This document shows positions 1 to 7,978 of a stretch of DNA of 64,000 bases, in pieces. This DNA is from an uncultured Bacteroidota bacterium (GTDB taxonomy: Bacteria > Bacteroidota > Bacteroidia > B-17B0 > Aurantibacillaceae), in NCBI GenBank assembly GCA_937868545.1, contig CALMMX010000078.1, forward strand, positions 23,993 through 87,992, written 5' to 3'. The first letter of the stretch is position 1. Every line of letters starts with the position of its first letter. Under the pieces are notes generated by a model that had not been told where the DNA came from, searched no databases, and worked only from the letters and a program-made list of their open reading frames with translations. A program made the position numbers and the translations under genes.

Positions 1-1
1 T

Positions 2-187
2 AAACGCGAACAAGAAGTGTTAGAGGCTTTGGTAAAGGGCTTTACTTATAAAAAAATTGCAGAAACTAGTTTTGTTTCGGTAGATACTGTGCGCTCACAT
101 ATAAAAAATATTTATTTAAAATTGCAAGTGAACTCTGCAACCGAAGCGGTTTCTAAAGCACTAAAATTAAAAATCGTGGAATTGTAA
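2..187 (+). CDS. LuxR/NarL-type response regulator, C-terminal fragment
   Basis: This is the last 62 codons of a gene whose start lies outside the window. The frame is open from base 2 to the TAA at 185-187. The fragment has the signature of a LuxR/GerE helix-turn-helix: a REQEVLEAL start, then KKIAE, then VSVDTVRSHIKNIYLKL, which is the recognition helix and the following helix. It probably ends a NarL/FixJ-type response regulator that binds DNA, but the receiver domain cannot be seen. Its stop codon directly abuts the stop codon of the convergent gene on the minus strand, with no intergenic base. Confidence 0.85.
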   Translation, partial: KREQEVLEALVKGFTYKKIAETSFVSVDTVRSHIKNIYLKLQVNSATEAVSKALKLKIVEL

Positions 188-1813
188 TTACTCTTTAATA
201 ATTTTTTTATAAATTAATTTTGAGGAAGTTTTAATCTTTAAAATATAAACTCCTTTTGCAAGATTTGAAACTTCAATGTTTTGGTAACTAGATTGGTTTA
301 ATAATACCTTGCCAGTAATGTCAAGTAGTTCCACATACTTTATATCGTCGTTGTTTTGTAATTCTATTTTTAAATTAGTGCTTGTTGGATTAGGGTAAAC
401 AGTTATTTCTGACTCATCCTTTATTTCTGTTATTCCAGCGCTGATACAATTATCATTATCAAAAAAGCTTGTAAGATTTGTAATGCTTGGAGCTAATGAT
501 GTTAATGTATATGAATACATATCATAAACAGTTAGTGGAAATGAAGTTGAGGATGTTGGAATGGCTCCACCAGGGTGAGATGTAATAGTGAAATTATCAA
601 CAGGTGTTTGTGTAGTAGTACAAACAGTTGTAAAGGTTAGATTCATGTTTTTCCAAATTGGGTTTGAAATATCTGCTCCATTAGCAAAATAAACAAACTT
701 ATCCGCGTAAGTATTTGTTAAATTTGTTTTTAGTTTTTCTGTTGCAATAGGTGAAGTAGGGTAGTTATTTAAAAAATTAATTTGTGTAATAGGTTTTACT
801 CCATTTGAATCTAACACATAAGCAAATTTAGTATAAGTTTTATATCCAAACTTAGATATGGGACCTTCAGACATTGAAAAATAGCAGTTTTTATTCTCAT
901 CTTCTTCAAAACTTTCGGCAATTCGCGAATCCGAGCTTTCATGAAAATAGTAAAATGCTTGTGCGCTCCAATTACTGTAAGGATCATTTAATTTAAACAA
1001 AGACATATAAGTTGTGGGACACCCAACACAGCCCCAATTAGGAAAAAACTTGTAATAGCCAAAAATTGTATTTGGATTGTATTTGGATTTAAAAAAAGAG
1101 CACTTTTCAAAAACAGAATGAGTATTTCCAGATGCTATTCCGCTACTTATAGTAGCTGTATTTAATGCATCATTATACTTATGTATCACAACTATAGAGC
1201 TTTCAAAAACGTGCGCCATTGACGCTAGTGTGTATATACCTGCAGAATCATTAATAATATTATAATTTTGGTCGGCTACAAATCTATCGTAAACAGCCTT
1301 AAATTTTATTACATTTCCTAAAGTATCTAATTTTAAAATTAAATTTTTCCCAGCAGAATTGCCAGTAATTCCAGAGGCTATTAAGTTATTATTTCTATCT
1401 AAAAACAATTGATGGAAATTTCCAGTTGTATTCGAAATGGTTGATGTAGCAGTGACAAAGGAATTTCCGCCAAGTTCTTTCACCCAATTAAGATTTCCAT
1501 CAGCTTCTATTTTCCCAACTCTATTGGTATTGTTATAGGCAGTACCATTATCAGCAGCTATAAAATACAAGCTTCCTGTTTTGCTTAATAATAAACTATA
1601 AAAATATAGATCAGTGTACGATTTTTTCCAAATGGAAGTATAATTTTTATCAAGCTTTTCAATAACCTGCCCATAAAAAATAAAAATATTTGTATCCTTA
1701 TCTACAACAAACTGTCCTTTGTTTCCTGTTGAAGCATTTAAATAAGGATAATTTTGGGCAGTAAGTGTTTTTATTAAAACACATAATACTAATATGAATA
1801 ACTTCTTTTGCAT
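188..1813 (-). CDS. Secreted protein with T9SS type A sorting domain
   Basis: A 541-residue exported protein of unknown function. Residues 1-20 form a signal peptide (basic MQKK, hydrophobic core, cleavage after LTAQ). The last 70 or so residues are a type IX secretion C-terminal sorting domain: ITVYPNPTSTNLKIEL, then LLDITGKVL, then LAKGVYILKI, ending with a basic KKIIKE. The middle has loosely repeated strands such as GNLNWVKELGG and LGNVIKFKAVYD, which resemble the blades of SBBP-type beta-propellers. By family knowledge it crosses the outer membrane through T9SS and is released or surface-anchored. It begins with ATG at 1811-1813 and stands alone, 92 bp downstream of the small unknown gene. 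Confidence 0.85.
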   Translation of the reverse strand: MQKKLFILVLCVLIKTLTAQNYPYLNASTGNKGQFVVDKDTNIFIFYGQVIEKLDKNYTSIWKKSYTDLYFYSLLLSKTGSLYFIAADNGTAYNNTNRVGKIEADGNLNWVKELGGNSFVTATSTISNTTGNFHQLFLDRNNNLIASGITGNSAGKNLILKLDTLGNVIKFKAVYDRFVADQNYNIINDSAGIYTLASMAHVFESSIVVIHKYNDALNTATISSGIASGNTHSVFEKCSFFKSKYNPNTIFGYYKFFPNWGCVGCPTTYMSLFKLNDPYSNWSAQAFYYFHESSDSRIAESFEEDENKNCYFSMSEGPISKFGYKTYTKFAYVLDSNGVKPITQINFLNNYPTSPIATEKLKTNLTNTYADKFVYFANGADISNPIWKNMNLTFTTVCTTTQTPVDNFTITSHPGGAIPTSSTSFPLTVYDMYSYTLTSLAPSITNLTSFFDNDNCISAGITEIKDESEITVYPNPTSTNLKIELQNNDDIKYVELLDITGKVLLNQSSYQNIEVSNLAKGVYILKIKTSSKLIYKKIIKE

Positions 1814-1905
1814 CAGCCTCTATTTATAATCTAAATTAGTAAGAAAATGCTGAATAATGTAATTAATAAAATTGGATAATAATTATTAATGTTTAAATTA
1901 TATAA

Positions 1906-2367
1906 CTAATCCTCCCAATAATCAATAATTAATCCATCACTAGGGCTTATTCCAATAGTTCTTTTTTCTTTAAGACCAAAGTTTACAATGATAGCATCAT
2001 TTAAATAATCTTCTCCGTCTTTAGTCAAATCAATAGATTCAATTGTTTCACCAATTACATCTGTCCACATTTTTGTTGTGGATGCATCAATAGGAATAAT
2101 TTTTATTTTACCTGCAAACTCTTCTTTTAATTGAGCTTGTTCATCAGCTAAATTAAAATCTGTTAGAGCTTCTATTCCTGTACTGTCTTCATTACATGTA
2201 ATTACAAGGCTTGTAGAGTCTGTAAAAAATAATTCCACGTTATCAATTAAATCTACATGCGCTTCTGGATTAAAACGATTAACCCAAAAATAGATTACCA
2301 CCTTTTGTAATGTTTTTCCTTCTGCTGAAGTTAGATTTTTTAATTGTTGATCTGTAAAGTGTAGCAT
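1906..2367 (-). CDS. Hypothetical protein, 153 aa
   Basis: I do not recognise this family. The protein is acidic, with no signal peptide or membrane segment, so it is probably cytoplasmic. It alternates predicted strands (KVVIYFWVN, NVELFFTD, SLVITCNED, IIVNFGLKEKR) and ends in GLIIDYWED, a layout suggesting a small alpha/beta fold. It starts with ATG 36 bp downstream of the ACMSD-like gene on the same strand and is probably the last gene of that transcript. Function is not inferred beyond the context. Confidence 0.7.
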   Translation of the reverse strand: MLHFTDQQLKNLTSAEGKTLQKVVIYFWVNRFNPEAHVDLIDNVELFFTDSTSLVITCNEDSTGIEALTDFNLADEQAQLKEEFAGKIKIIPIDASTTKMWTDVIGETIESIDLTKDGEDYLNDAIIVNFGLKEKRTIGISPSDGLIIDYWED

Positions 2368-2403
2368 TATAATAAAATTAGAAAAGTATTTTGAGTTTTA
2401 AGA

Positions 2404-3393
2404 TTACAAAGATAACCAACCTTTTGCAGCATCTCCCATTATTGTTTTTTTATCTGTTTCAGATAAGGGTGATGTGCGCACTAAATCTCCTGGTACTGCT
2501 TCACCTAAAGGAAACGGGTAATCAGAACCTTGTACTACTTTATCTGCACCCACTAAATCTATAACATATTGTAACATTTTATGATCACACACATGAGAAT
2601 CTACCCAAAACTTTCCTAAATATTTTTTTGGATTAAACTCATTATCAATAGCAACTAAATCTGGACGACAATCCCAGCCGTGTTCAATGCGGCTAATAGT
2701 AGGTAAAAACGAACCACCACCATGTGCAAAACACACTTTAAGTTTGGGGAATTTTTCAAAAATCCCACCAAAAATCATTGAACATATTGCACGACTAATT
2801 TCTGCTGGCATACCAACTAACCAAGGTAACCAGTATTTACTCATGTGCTCTTGCCCCATCATTTGCCAAGGATGCACTAATATAGCCGCGTTTGTTTTTT
2901 CACAAGCTGCCCAAAAATCGTAAAATCGAGGATCATCTAAATTTATGTTATTTACATTGCTTCCAATTTGTACACCTTTAAAACCAATATTCATACATCT
3001 TTCTAATTCTTGAACCGCAAGGGCTGTATCTTGCATTGGAACTGTAGCTAAGCCAATAAATTTATCGGGATAGGCCTTTACAGTATTTGCAATATCATCA
3101 TTTAAAAATTGTGAAATTTTTAAGCAATCATTTGGTTTTGCATCGTAATTAAACATTACAGGAATTGTACAAATAACTTGCATATCTGCTTTATGTTCAG
3201 CCATTTCTTTTATTCGCACTTCAGGATTCCAGCAATTTTCAACTATTTCTCTAAATCGCTTGTCACCTTGCATCATCCATGCTCTTCCTGGTTCATGATG
3301 ATCTAATTGTATAAAATTTCCATAACCAAATTTTTTTGTAAAATCTGGAATGTGTTTAGGTATAATGTGTGTATGCGTATCTATTGTAAACAT
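2404..3393 (-). CDS. Amidohydrolase, 2-amino-3-carboxymuconate-6-semialdehyde decarboxylase (ACMSD) type
   Basis: A metal-dependent decarboxylase of the amidohydrolase superfamily. In the kynurenine branch of tryptophan breakdown, ACMSD converts aminocarboxymuconate semialdehyde to aminomuconate semialdehyde and so diverts it from quinolinate and NAD. The metal ligands are visible: His7 and His9 in DTHTHIIP, His174 in ILVHPW, and Asp291 in GSDYPFPLGE; His224 in CFAHGGG is the catalytic histidine of the family. ENCWNPEVRI, KYWLPWLVGMPAE and FEKFPKLKVCFAHGGG are diagnostic and closely match animal and bacterial ACMSD, and 329 residues is the usual length. It lies 6 bp after the DUF885 peptidase. 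No other kynurenine gene is in the window. Confidence 0.9.
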   Translation of the reverse strand: MFTIDTHTHIIPKHIPDFTKKFGYGNFIQLDHHEPGRAWMMQGDKRFREIVENCWNPEVRIKEMAEHKADMQVICTIPVMFNYDAKPNDCLKISQFLNDDIANTVKAYPDKFIGLATVPMQDTALAVQELERCMNIGFKGVQIGSNVNNINLDDPRFYDFWAACEKTNAAILVHPWQMMGQEHMSKYWLPWLVGMPAEISRAICSMIFGGIFEKFPKLKVCFAHGGGSFLPTISRIEHGWDCRPDLVAIDNEFNPKKYLGKFWVDSHVCDHKMLQYVIDLVGADKVVQGSDYPFPLGEAVPGDLVRTSPLSETDKKTIMGDAAKGWLSL

Positions 3394-3399
3394 AGTGTA

Positions 3400-5217
3400 T
3401 TAATTATTAGTTTTTAATTCTGCAGCTGTCATCAACTCCTTAATGTATTTAACTGGTGCACTGCCGTAACTTAAAAATTTTTCGTGGAATTGTTTTAAGT
3501 TAAATTTATCTCCTTGTTGTTGTTTTAATTCTTCTCTAAAATCATAAATTTCTTTGAAGCCAGTAAAATAAGAACATAATTGAACTTGAGTTACTGAAAC
3601 TCTTTTCCATTTACCTTCTGCTTCCGCTTGTTGTTGAAAGGCCTCGTCTACAAGTAAATGTATGGCATCTTCTTTACTTAAATTATTTACATGAACCCCA
3701 TAATCTAAAATGGTGTTGCATGTTGTACGTAAATTCCATTTATAATACATTAACCACATTTCATCTTCAGGTTCCCCTGAGCCTGTCGAAGGGTTGTTGC
3801 CATAACCGTTTTCTAACATCATACGTTCTGTATATACCGCCCAACCTTCTACCATTGCGCCATTTCCAAAAATTGATTTTATTAAACTAGGAGATTGATT
3901 TGAATAAATGAGTTGAGTGTAATGACCAGGAATTGCTTCGTGTATATTTAATATTTGTAATATATAATGGTTGTATTCTTTTAAATAACTTTCAATACGG
4001 TCTTTTTCCCAACCAGAAAAACTACCAACATTATAATACGTGTTTCCGTTTTTATCATAAGGTCCAGGTGATGAAATGGACGCACCTGCTACACCTGCCA
4101 TGTATGCTGGTTCTTTGCGCACAACAAGTGGTTTAGACGGATCTAAATAAATTAAATTTTTGTCTTTAATAAATTTTACTAATGTTGGAATTTGATGTTC
4201 TATTTCAACCTGAAAGGAATCTGCATTAACATGTTTTTCAGAAATTTTATCAATCACCATTTTTGTTAGCAATAATTTGTCTGTTGGCTTTGGTGTAAAG
4301 CCTTTTTTACCAACTGTTAGTTTTTCTTTTTCTGTATAATACTTATCCCATAATTTATCTGCTAGTTCAAACATTTTTTTGTGAAGTTCAATTTTATGTT
4401 CAACCGCTTTTTTATAAATATCGTGTGCTGTGTAACTAGATTGAATATCATTTTCAAATTTTTTAGCATAAAGGTCTTTGCCAATTCTAAAACTTCGAGG
4501 TGTTTCATTTTTTAAGTTTTTAAGAAAACCGACGTAGTCTTTAATTGCTGCCACTGCTTCTTTGGCACTAATCATAAACGCATCACGTATTTCTTTACTT
4601 GGATTATCTTTGTTTAATGCATTTACAAGGTCTTCTTCAAAAACAGAAATGCCCCCTAAATTTTGGTCAATTGCAAGTTGAGTATGTTCTATTGTTGGGT
4701 TTTTAATATTTTGTTTTGCTGCTTCGTAAAATGATTTAACATGTTGCATTTTTAAATAAAAATTATGCAAGCGCATTGGCAAAGTATCATAATTATTGTT
4801 TAGTATTTCGGCAAAGCTTCCACAAACATTGTAATCAGAGGGGTTCCATTCGTATGATTTAAACTCATTGCTATACCATTGTGTTGATTTTAACTGTGAC
4901 TCAATCATCTGGAAATCAATTTTGTTATTATCAGATAATGAACTTAAGTCAAATTGCTTTAATGAATCTAAATGTTGAGAACAAAAACTTAATTCTTGTT
5001 TTCTTGCAGCTTGGTTAGGAATAACTAGCATACTATCATAATTATGATAACCTACACTACTTGCCCAGCCTGGATATTGTTTCCAAAGTGATAAAACAAA
5101 ACGTTCTTTATAAGCATCAAATTGTTTGTCTTGGTTATTAGTTTTTTCTGATGTTGTTTTATCTCCACCACATGAAGCAAATAGGGTAACGATAGCAATG
5201 ATTAATAGGTTTTTCAT
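3400..5217 (-). CDS. DUF885 family zinc metallopeptidase-like lipoprotein
   Basis: A 605-residue DUF885 protein, a family related to M32-type carboxypeptidases. The N-terminus is a lipoprotein signal with a lipobox ending at Cys16 (TLFASCGG), so it should sit in the envelope. The zinc site is HEAIPGH (His426, Glu427, His432), followed by a conserved glutamate in AMVEGWAVYTE near residue 457. Substrate is unknown; peptide hydrolysis is inferred from the motif. Residues 476-483 read PSTGSGEP and are encoded by a GC-rich REP-like sequence; I recall no such insert between GYG and EMWLM in this family. It lies 52 bp after hutU and 6 bp before the ACMSD gene, probably in one operon. Confidence 0.88.
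   Translation of the reverse strand: MKNLLIIAIVTLFASCGGDKTTSEKTNNQDKQFDAYKERFVLSLWKQYPGWASSVGYHNYDSMLVIPNQAARKQELSFCSQHLDSLKQFDLSSLSDNNKIDFQMIESQLKSTQWYSNEFKSYEWNPSDYNVCGSFAEILNNNYDTLPMRLHNFYLKMQHVKSFYEAAKQNIKNPTIEHTQLAIDQNLGGISVFEEDLVNALNKDNPSKEIRDAFMISAKEAVAAIKDYVGFLKNLKNETPRSFRIGKDLYAKKFENDIQSSYTAHDIYKKAVEHKIELHKKMFELADKLWDKYYTEKEKLTVGKKGFTPKPTDKLLLTKMVIDKISEKHVNADSFQVEIEHQIPTLVKFIKDKNLIYLDPSKPLVVRKEPAYMAGVAGASISSPGPYDKNGNTYYNVGSFSGWEKDRIESYLKEYNHYILQILNIHEAIPGHYTQLIYSNQSPSLIKSIFGNGAMVEGWAVYTERMMLENGYGNNPSTGSGEPEDEMWLMYYKWNLRTTCNTILDYGVHVNNLSKEDAIHLLVDEAFQQQAEAEGKWKRVSVTQVQLCSYFTGFKEIYDFREELKQQQGDKFNLKQFHEKFLSYGSAPVKYIKELMTAAELKTNN
3769..3793 (-). repeat. REP-like GC-rich sequence translated in frame inside the DUF885 gene
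   Basis: The minus-strand core CCTTCGACAGGCTCAGG is a sequence I know as a widespread dispersed intergenic repeat in Bacteroidota and other bacteria. Here it lies inside an open reading frame and is translated as PSTGSGEP. It stands out by GC content from the AT-rich gene around it. Because the insert keeps the frame, the host protein stays full length. Confidence 0.6.
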
Positions 5218-5269
5218 ATTATATATGTTTGTACTAATGTGTTTAAATGTAAAATAGGAATTGTTTAGT

Positions 5270-7303
5270 TTAAAATAAATTATTTAAAATAGATTCGTCA
5301 ACCAAATTAGCAACAGTAACTTTTAAGTTTGGAGTGCGTTCCATTTCGCGTTTAATTGCAAAGTTAGCTTCTTTGTTTCTGGCCCAAGCTCGTCGTGCTA
5401 TTCCATTATTAACGTCCCAAAACAACATTGATTTTAATTTTCTATCGGCATCGGCACTACCATCTAATACTAAACCAAATCCTCCATTAATTACTTCGCC
5501 CCAACCAACACCACCGCCATTGTGTAAGCTTATCCATGTTGCGCCTCTAAAACCATCACCTACAAAATTTTGTACAGCCATATCAGCCGTATATTTTGAG
5601 CCATCGTAAATGTTTGATGTTTCGCGGTACGGAGAATCAGTTCCACTTACATCATGATGATCTCTACCTAAAACAACAGGTGCTGAAATTTCTTTATTAG
5701 CAATAGCTTTATTAATTGCCTCAGCAATTTTCACCCTACCTTCGCTATCAGCATACAAAATACGTGCTTGAGAACCTACAACTAAATTGTTTTTCATAGC
5801 ATCTCTTATCCAAACTATGTTGTCATTTAATTGAGGTTTAATTTCTTGTGGAGCAGTTTTGTATATTTCTTCTAATACATGTAATGCTATTTCATCTGTT
5901 TTACGTAAGTCGTTTTCGTTAGCACTAGTGCAAACCCATCTAAAAGGCCCAAATCCATAATCAAAACACATTGGCCCTAAAATATCTTGTACATAACTAT
6001 TGTATTTAAATGTTGCGCCTGTTATACCACCATATGTTGCAGCTTCGGTTTTATAAACATTTCCTCCAGCTCTTCCAACCTCTAATAAAAAGGCATTACC
6101 ATAATCAAAGAAATACATACCTTGAGAGGTTAGGGTATTTACAGCATTTATATGTCTTACTAACGTATCTTGAACTAGTTCTTTAAATTTAGTGGGGTTT
6201 GAAGCCATTAACTCGTTACTTTCTTCTAAAGAAATACCAACGGGGTAATAACCACCAGCCCAAGGGTTGTGCAATGAAGTTTGATCAGAGCCTATATCAA
6301 CTTTTATTCCTTCTTTTACTATTCTTTCCCATAAATCAACTATATTTCCTTGGTAAGCAATTGATACAGCTTCTTTATTTTTTTGTGCCTCTTTTACGCG
6401 TGGTATAAGTAAATCTAAATTCTCAAATACTTCATCTACCCAACCTTGAGATTTTCTTGTATTTACAGCTTTAGGATTAATTTCAGCAGTTATTGAAACT
6501 AGGCCAGCAATTTTAGCAGCTTTTGGCTGAGCACCACTCATACCGCCTAAGCCACAGGTAACAAATAATTTCCCTATTCTATCCTCTTCTGATTTTGACA
6601 CTTTGCGTGCTGCATTCATAACTGTAATACAAGTACCATGAACAATACCTTGTGGACCAATATACATGAATGAACCAGCTGTCATTTGTCCATATTGAGT
6701 AACACCTAGAGCATTAAATTTTTCCCAATCATCTGGCTTACTATAATTTGGAATCATCATTCCGTTTGTTACAACAACTCTTGGTGCATCTTTATGCGAA
6801 GGGAATAAACCCATAGAATGGCCACTATATAAAACCAAGGTTTGCTCATCAGTCATTGTCGCTAAGTATTGCATAGCAAGTAAATACTGTGCCCAATTTT
6901 GAAAAACCGCCCCATTACCACCGTATGTAATTAGTTCATGAGGGTGCTGTGCAACAGCATAATCTAAATTATTACTAAGCATGTGCATGATTGCGGCTGC
7001 CTGTATGCTTTGATGTGGATAATCGTGAATAGGACGAGCATATATTTTATAATCTGGACGAAAACGATACATGTATATTCTACCATAGGTTTTTAATTCT
7101 TCAGCAAATTCTTTTGCCAGAACAGCATGATGTTTAGCATCAAAATAACGAAGCGCATTTTGTATTGCTAATTTTTTTTCTTCTACATTTAAAATATCTT
7201 TTCGTTTTGGAGCATGATTAATAGAACTCTCAAAAGGTTTAATTGAAGGTAGTTCATTTGGAATACCATTTAATATGTGTTGTTGAAATTGTATAGTGTT
7301 CAT
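5270..7303 (-). CDS. hutU: Urocanate hydratase
   Basis: Catalyses the second step of histidine degradation, urocanate plus water to 4-imidazolone-5-propionate, using tightly bound NAD. Diagnostic stretches are ITYGGNGAVFQNW (about 125-138), LYSGHSMGLFPS, GQMTAGSFMYIGPQGIVHGT and the nucleotide-binding GLGGMSGAQPKAAKIAG (251-267). The conserved active-site cysteine region reads FRWVCTSANEND. At 677 residues it is the long form rather than the 550-residue Pseudomonas form. I chose ATG at 7303: the longer frame to 7333 would need a TTG and would add a poorly conserved hydrophobic leader to a cytoplasmic enzyme. The response regulator ends 36 bp upstream. hutH, hutI and hutG are not in the window. 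Confidence 0.95.
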   Translation of the reverse strand: MNTIQFQQHILNGIPNELPSIKPFESSINHAPKRKDILNVEEKKLAIQNALRYFDAKHHAVLAKEFAEELKTYGRIYMYRFRPDYKIYARPIHDYPHQSIQAAAIMHMLSNNLDYAVAQHPHELITYGGNGAVFQNWAQYLLAMQYLATMTDEQTLVLYSGHSMGLFPSHKDAPRVVVTNGMMIPNYSKPDDWEKFNALGVTQYGQMTAGSFMYIGPQGIVHGTCITVMNAARKVSKSEEDRIGKLFVTCGLGGMSGAQPKAAKIAGLVSITAEINPKAVNTRKSQGWVDEVFENLDLLIPRVKEAQKNKEAVSIAYQGNIVDLWERIVKEGIKVDIGSDQTSLHNPWAGGYYPVGISLEESNELMASNPTKFKELVQDTLVRHINAVNTLTSQGMYFFDYGNAFLLEVGRAGGNVYKTEAATYGGITGATFKYNSYVQDILGPMCFDYGFGPFRWVCTSANENDLRKTDEIALHVLEEIYKTAPQEIKPQLNDNIVWIRDAMKNNLVVGSQARILYADSEGRVKIAEAINKAIANKEISAPVVLGRDHHDVSGTDSPYRETSNIYDGSKYTADMAVQNFVGDGFRGATWISLHNGGGVGWGEVINGGFGLVLDGSADADRKLKSMLFWDVNNGIARRAWARNKEANFAIKREMERTPNLKVTVANLVDESILNNLF

Positions 7304-7339
7304 GGGTAATATAATTATGCTTTGAATATACAAAAAAAC

Positions 7340-7978
7340 TTACTTCTTCATTAAATCTCTGTATATATTAACAGCATCAACTTTATTATTAACATGTAGT
7401 TTAGTGTATATGTTTTCAATATGTTTTCCTACTGTTTTGGTGCTAATAAAAAGTTTATCCGCAATTAATTTATAAGATAATCCAAGTGAAATTTGTTCTA
7501 ATATTTCCAATTCTCTGTCTGATAAATTGTAATTTGTAATAGGTTGTTTTTTAGTGCTTATGAAATTAAAGTATTTTAATAGTTTTTGGGCAATACTTGG
7601 TGTTATTGGAGCGCCACCGTCTATTACGTCTTTTATAGCTTCTATAAGTTTTTGCGGTTTCTCGCTTTTTAATATGTATCCATTTGCTCCTAACATAATA
7701 CTTTCAATTATTGCCTCATCGTTATTTAGAACTGTATGCATTAAAACTTTAATTACAGGAAACTTTTCTTTAATATATTTTACAGATTCTATACCATTCA
7801 TTTTAGGCATCTGTATATCCATTATAATTAGTTGCGGCAATGAAACCTTAAGGCATTCCATTAATTCTAAGCCATTATGAGCAACAAACAACACTTTAAA
7901 ATCTCCAAAAGAGGAAAGGATTTCTTCAAGCGTATTCGCTATTTGTTTATTATCTTCAACAATTGCTATAGTTGTCAT
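7340..7978 (-). CDS. NarL/FixJ family response regulator
   Basis: A two-domain transcription regulator. The receiver domain fills residues 1-120, with acidic residues at VEDN, the phosphoacceptor Asp54 in IIMDIQMPKMNG and the conserved Lys104 in YILKSEKP. A LuxR-type helix-turn-helix follows at about 150-205 (LSDRELEILEQISLG, then ISTKTVGKHIENIYTKL). Its ATG directly abuts the stop codon of the sensor kinase upstream, so the two are surely co-transcribed and form a cognate pair. It lies 36 bp ahead of hutU, which makes the amino-acid catabolism genes downstream candidates for its targets. That regulatory link is inference. Confidence 0.93.
   Translation of the reverse strand: MTTIAIVEDNKQIANTLEEILSSFGDFKVLFVAHNGLELMECLKVSLPQLIIMDIQMPKMNGIESVKYIKEKFPVIKVLMHTVLNNDEAIIESIMLGANGYILKSEKPQKLIEAIKDVIDGGAPITPSIAQKLLKYFNFISTKKQPITNYNLSDRELEILEQISLGLSYKLIADKLFISTKTVGKHIENIYTKLHVNNKVDAVNIYRDLMKK

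Noticed and set aside
7304..7333. N-terminal extension of hutU
   Set aside because: Needs a TTG and gives a hydrophobic leader unlike the cytoplasmic family; ATG 7303 is favoured.
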